In this document: positions 31,961-32,424 of the stretch, piece after piece
Layout: the number at the start of each line of letters is the position of its first letter
How positions within the stretch are numbered: position 1 is the first letter of the stretch
IMG/VR virus record: IMGVR_UViG_3300020274_000015
Location: 1 to 32,424 of that record
Length of the DNA stretch: 32,424 nt
Reading direction: 5' to 3' (one strand)
Source: a virus
Notes under the pieces: model-generated
Database searches by the model: none
What the model was told of the DNA's origin: nothing
Seen by the model: the letters and a program-made list of their open reading frames with translations, nothing else
Program-made: the position numbers and the translations under genes

Positions 31961-32101
31961 TTATTTAGGTATAATCACCGTAAATGTATCGTCAGATACC
32001 TGTTGTTGCATAAGGTTAACAAGTTCAACTTTTTGTGTATGTTTGTTAACGTCATCAAGCAAACCTTGTAACAATTTGCTGTAAGTTCTTTTTTTAATCA
32101 T
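31961..32101 (-). CDS. 46-aa hypothetical early protein
   Basis: Small ORF, MIKKRTYSKLLQGLLDDVNK at the start and DDTFTVIIPK at the end. A predicted helix is followed by a short strand. It overlaps the upstream partial gene by eight bases, a spacing that supports translation. Unknown function and family. About 70 bases of AT-rich DNA without an ORF follow before the next gene. Confidence 0.5.
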   Translation of the reverse strand: MIKKRTYSKLLQGLLDDVNKHTQKVELVNLMQQQVSDDTFTVIIPK

Positions 32102-32424
32102 TATTAAAGTCTAAAAATACATCTCGTGAATCAATATGGTAACAACCTTCATTGGATACCATAGTTACTTCAGAGCCATCTTGTATGCACTTAGCAAGCC
32201 TTCTTTTTGCATAGTGCGTAGTGTTGTAATACCTTTCCTCAATAAGCTGTGTGTCCTTGTTTCTTATCCTCATGAGACAGAAGACAGAATCAGGTAACTC
32301 ATAGCCATTTATTTTCCATTCCATTAACTCGTCATAAGGTAAAGAACAGAAAAAATGATCTGGGGCTTGTTGTATCTCTCTTATGTTGTGTGGGAAATAC
32401 TTTCTGCATTTATATCGTTTTTTT
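32094..32424 (-). CDS. Hypothetical protein, 5' end outside window or start at 32324
   Basis: The ATG at 32324 gives 76 aa, but the frame is open to the right edge (another 33 codons). The upstream part reads like protein (YFPHNIREIQQAPDHFFCSL, PYDELMEW). The gene may therefore start beyond the window. The visible part contains charged and aromatic residues, e.g. EERYYNTTHYAKRRLAKCIQ and GCYHIDSRDVFLDFNND. I do not recognise a family. It is the most upstream gene seen of the early region. Confidence 0.6.
   Translation of the reverse strand, partial: KKRYKCRKYFPHNIREIQQAPDHFFCSLPYDELMEWKINGYELPDSVFCLMRIRNKDTQLIEERYYNTTHYAKRRLAKCIQDGSEVTMVSNEGCYHIDSRDVFLDFNND

Noticed and set aside
31952-31975. 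Perfect TATAAT box on the plus strand
   Set aside because: No properly spaced -35, no plus-strand gene downstream, and it lies in the end of a minus-strand ORF.
1-32424. CRISPR arrays, rRNA genes, insertion sequences
   Set aside because: No regularly spaced repeats, no rRNA-like segments and no transposase features were seen.

Overview
This window is a large, strand-coherent part of a T7-like podovirus that infects marine picocyanobacteria. Every supported gene lies on the minus strand, so the genome reads from the right end of the window to the left. The T7 gene order is recognisable: single-subunit RNA polymerase, gp2.5, gp3, gp4, gp5, gp6, then gp8, gp9, gp10, gp11, gp12, gp13, gp14, gp15, gp16 and gp17. 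The auxiliary genes psbA (photosystem II D1), hli (high-light-inducible protein) and a small ribonucleotide reductase pair, the AT-rich DNA, the integrase and a tRNA-derived attachment site point to a cyanopodovirus of the P-SSP7 type, probably on Prochlorococcus or a relative. Host and relationship are inferred from gene content; no database search was possible.

Layout in transcription order (right to left). (1) 32424-30224, early/lysogeny-like module: a gene cut by the window edge, two tiny ORFs, a winged-helix (MarR-like) regulator overlapping a tyrosine integrase, inverted repeats, and a 55-bp piece matching the 3' half of a tRNA-Ser(UGA), the likely attP. (2) 30223-22569, transcription and replication: RNA polymerase, ssDNA-binding protein, endonuclease I, primase-helicase, a DNA polymerase split into two overlapping frames, an endonuclease VII-like protein and a 5'-3' exonuclease. 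(3) 22690-19650, nucleotide metabolism and transition: a small unknown gene, a DUF3310-like protein, class I ribonucleotide reductase alpha and beta, and two small genes before the portal. (4) 19653-14549, head genes: portal and scaffold, a tightly coupled cassette of tiny, mostly very basic proteins around hli, then psbA with an upstream hairpin RNA, a strongly structured intergenic region with a 32-aa ORF, and the major capsid gene. (5) 14548-1, virion genes: capsid, a strong terminator, tail tube A and B, internal virion proteins gp13-gp16, and a tail fibre that runs off the left edge.

The genes form a lytic takeover programme. The phage polymerase transcribes the middle and late genes, endonuclease and exonuclease activities together with RNR supply nucleotides for replication, D1 and Hli would sustain photosynthesis during infection, and the rest builds the capsid and the DNA-ejection apparatus. 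Most neighbours overlap by 1-4 bases (TAATG or ATGA), which suggests pervasive translational coupling.

The most interesting parts are: the structured RNAs on both sides of psbA, including a predicted pseudoknot just before a 32-aa ORF; the cassette of tiny basic proteins; the RNR beta subunit with Leu where the radical Tyr normally sits; the DNA polymerase frame break at a C4 run; a D1 protein that ends exactly at Ala344; and a duplicated C-terminal unit in the gp15-like protein.
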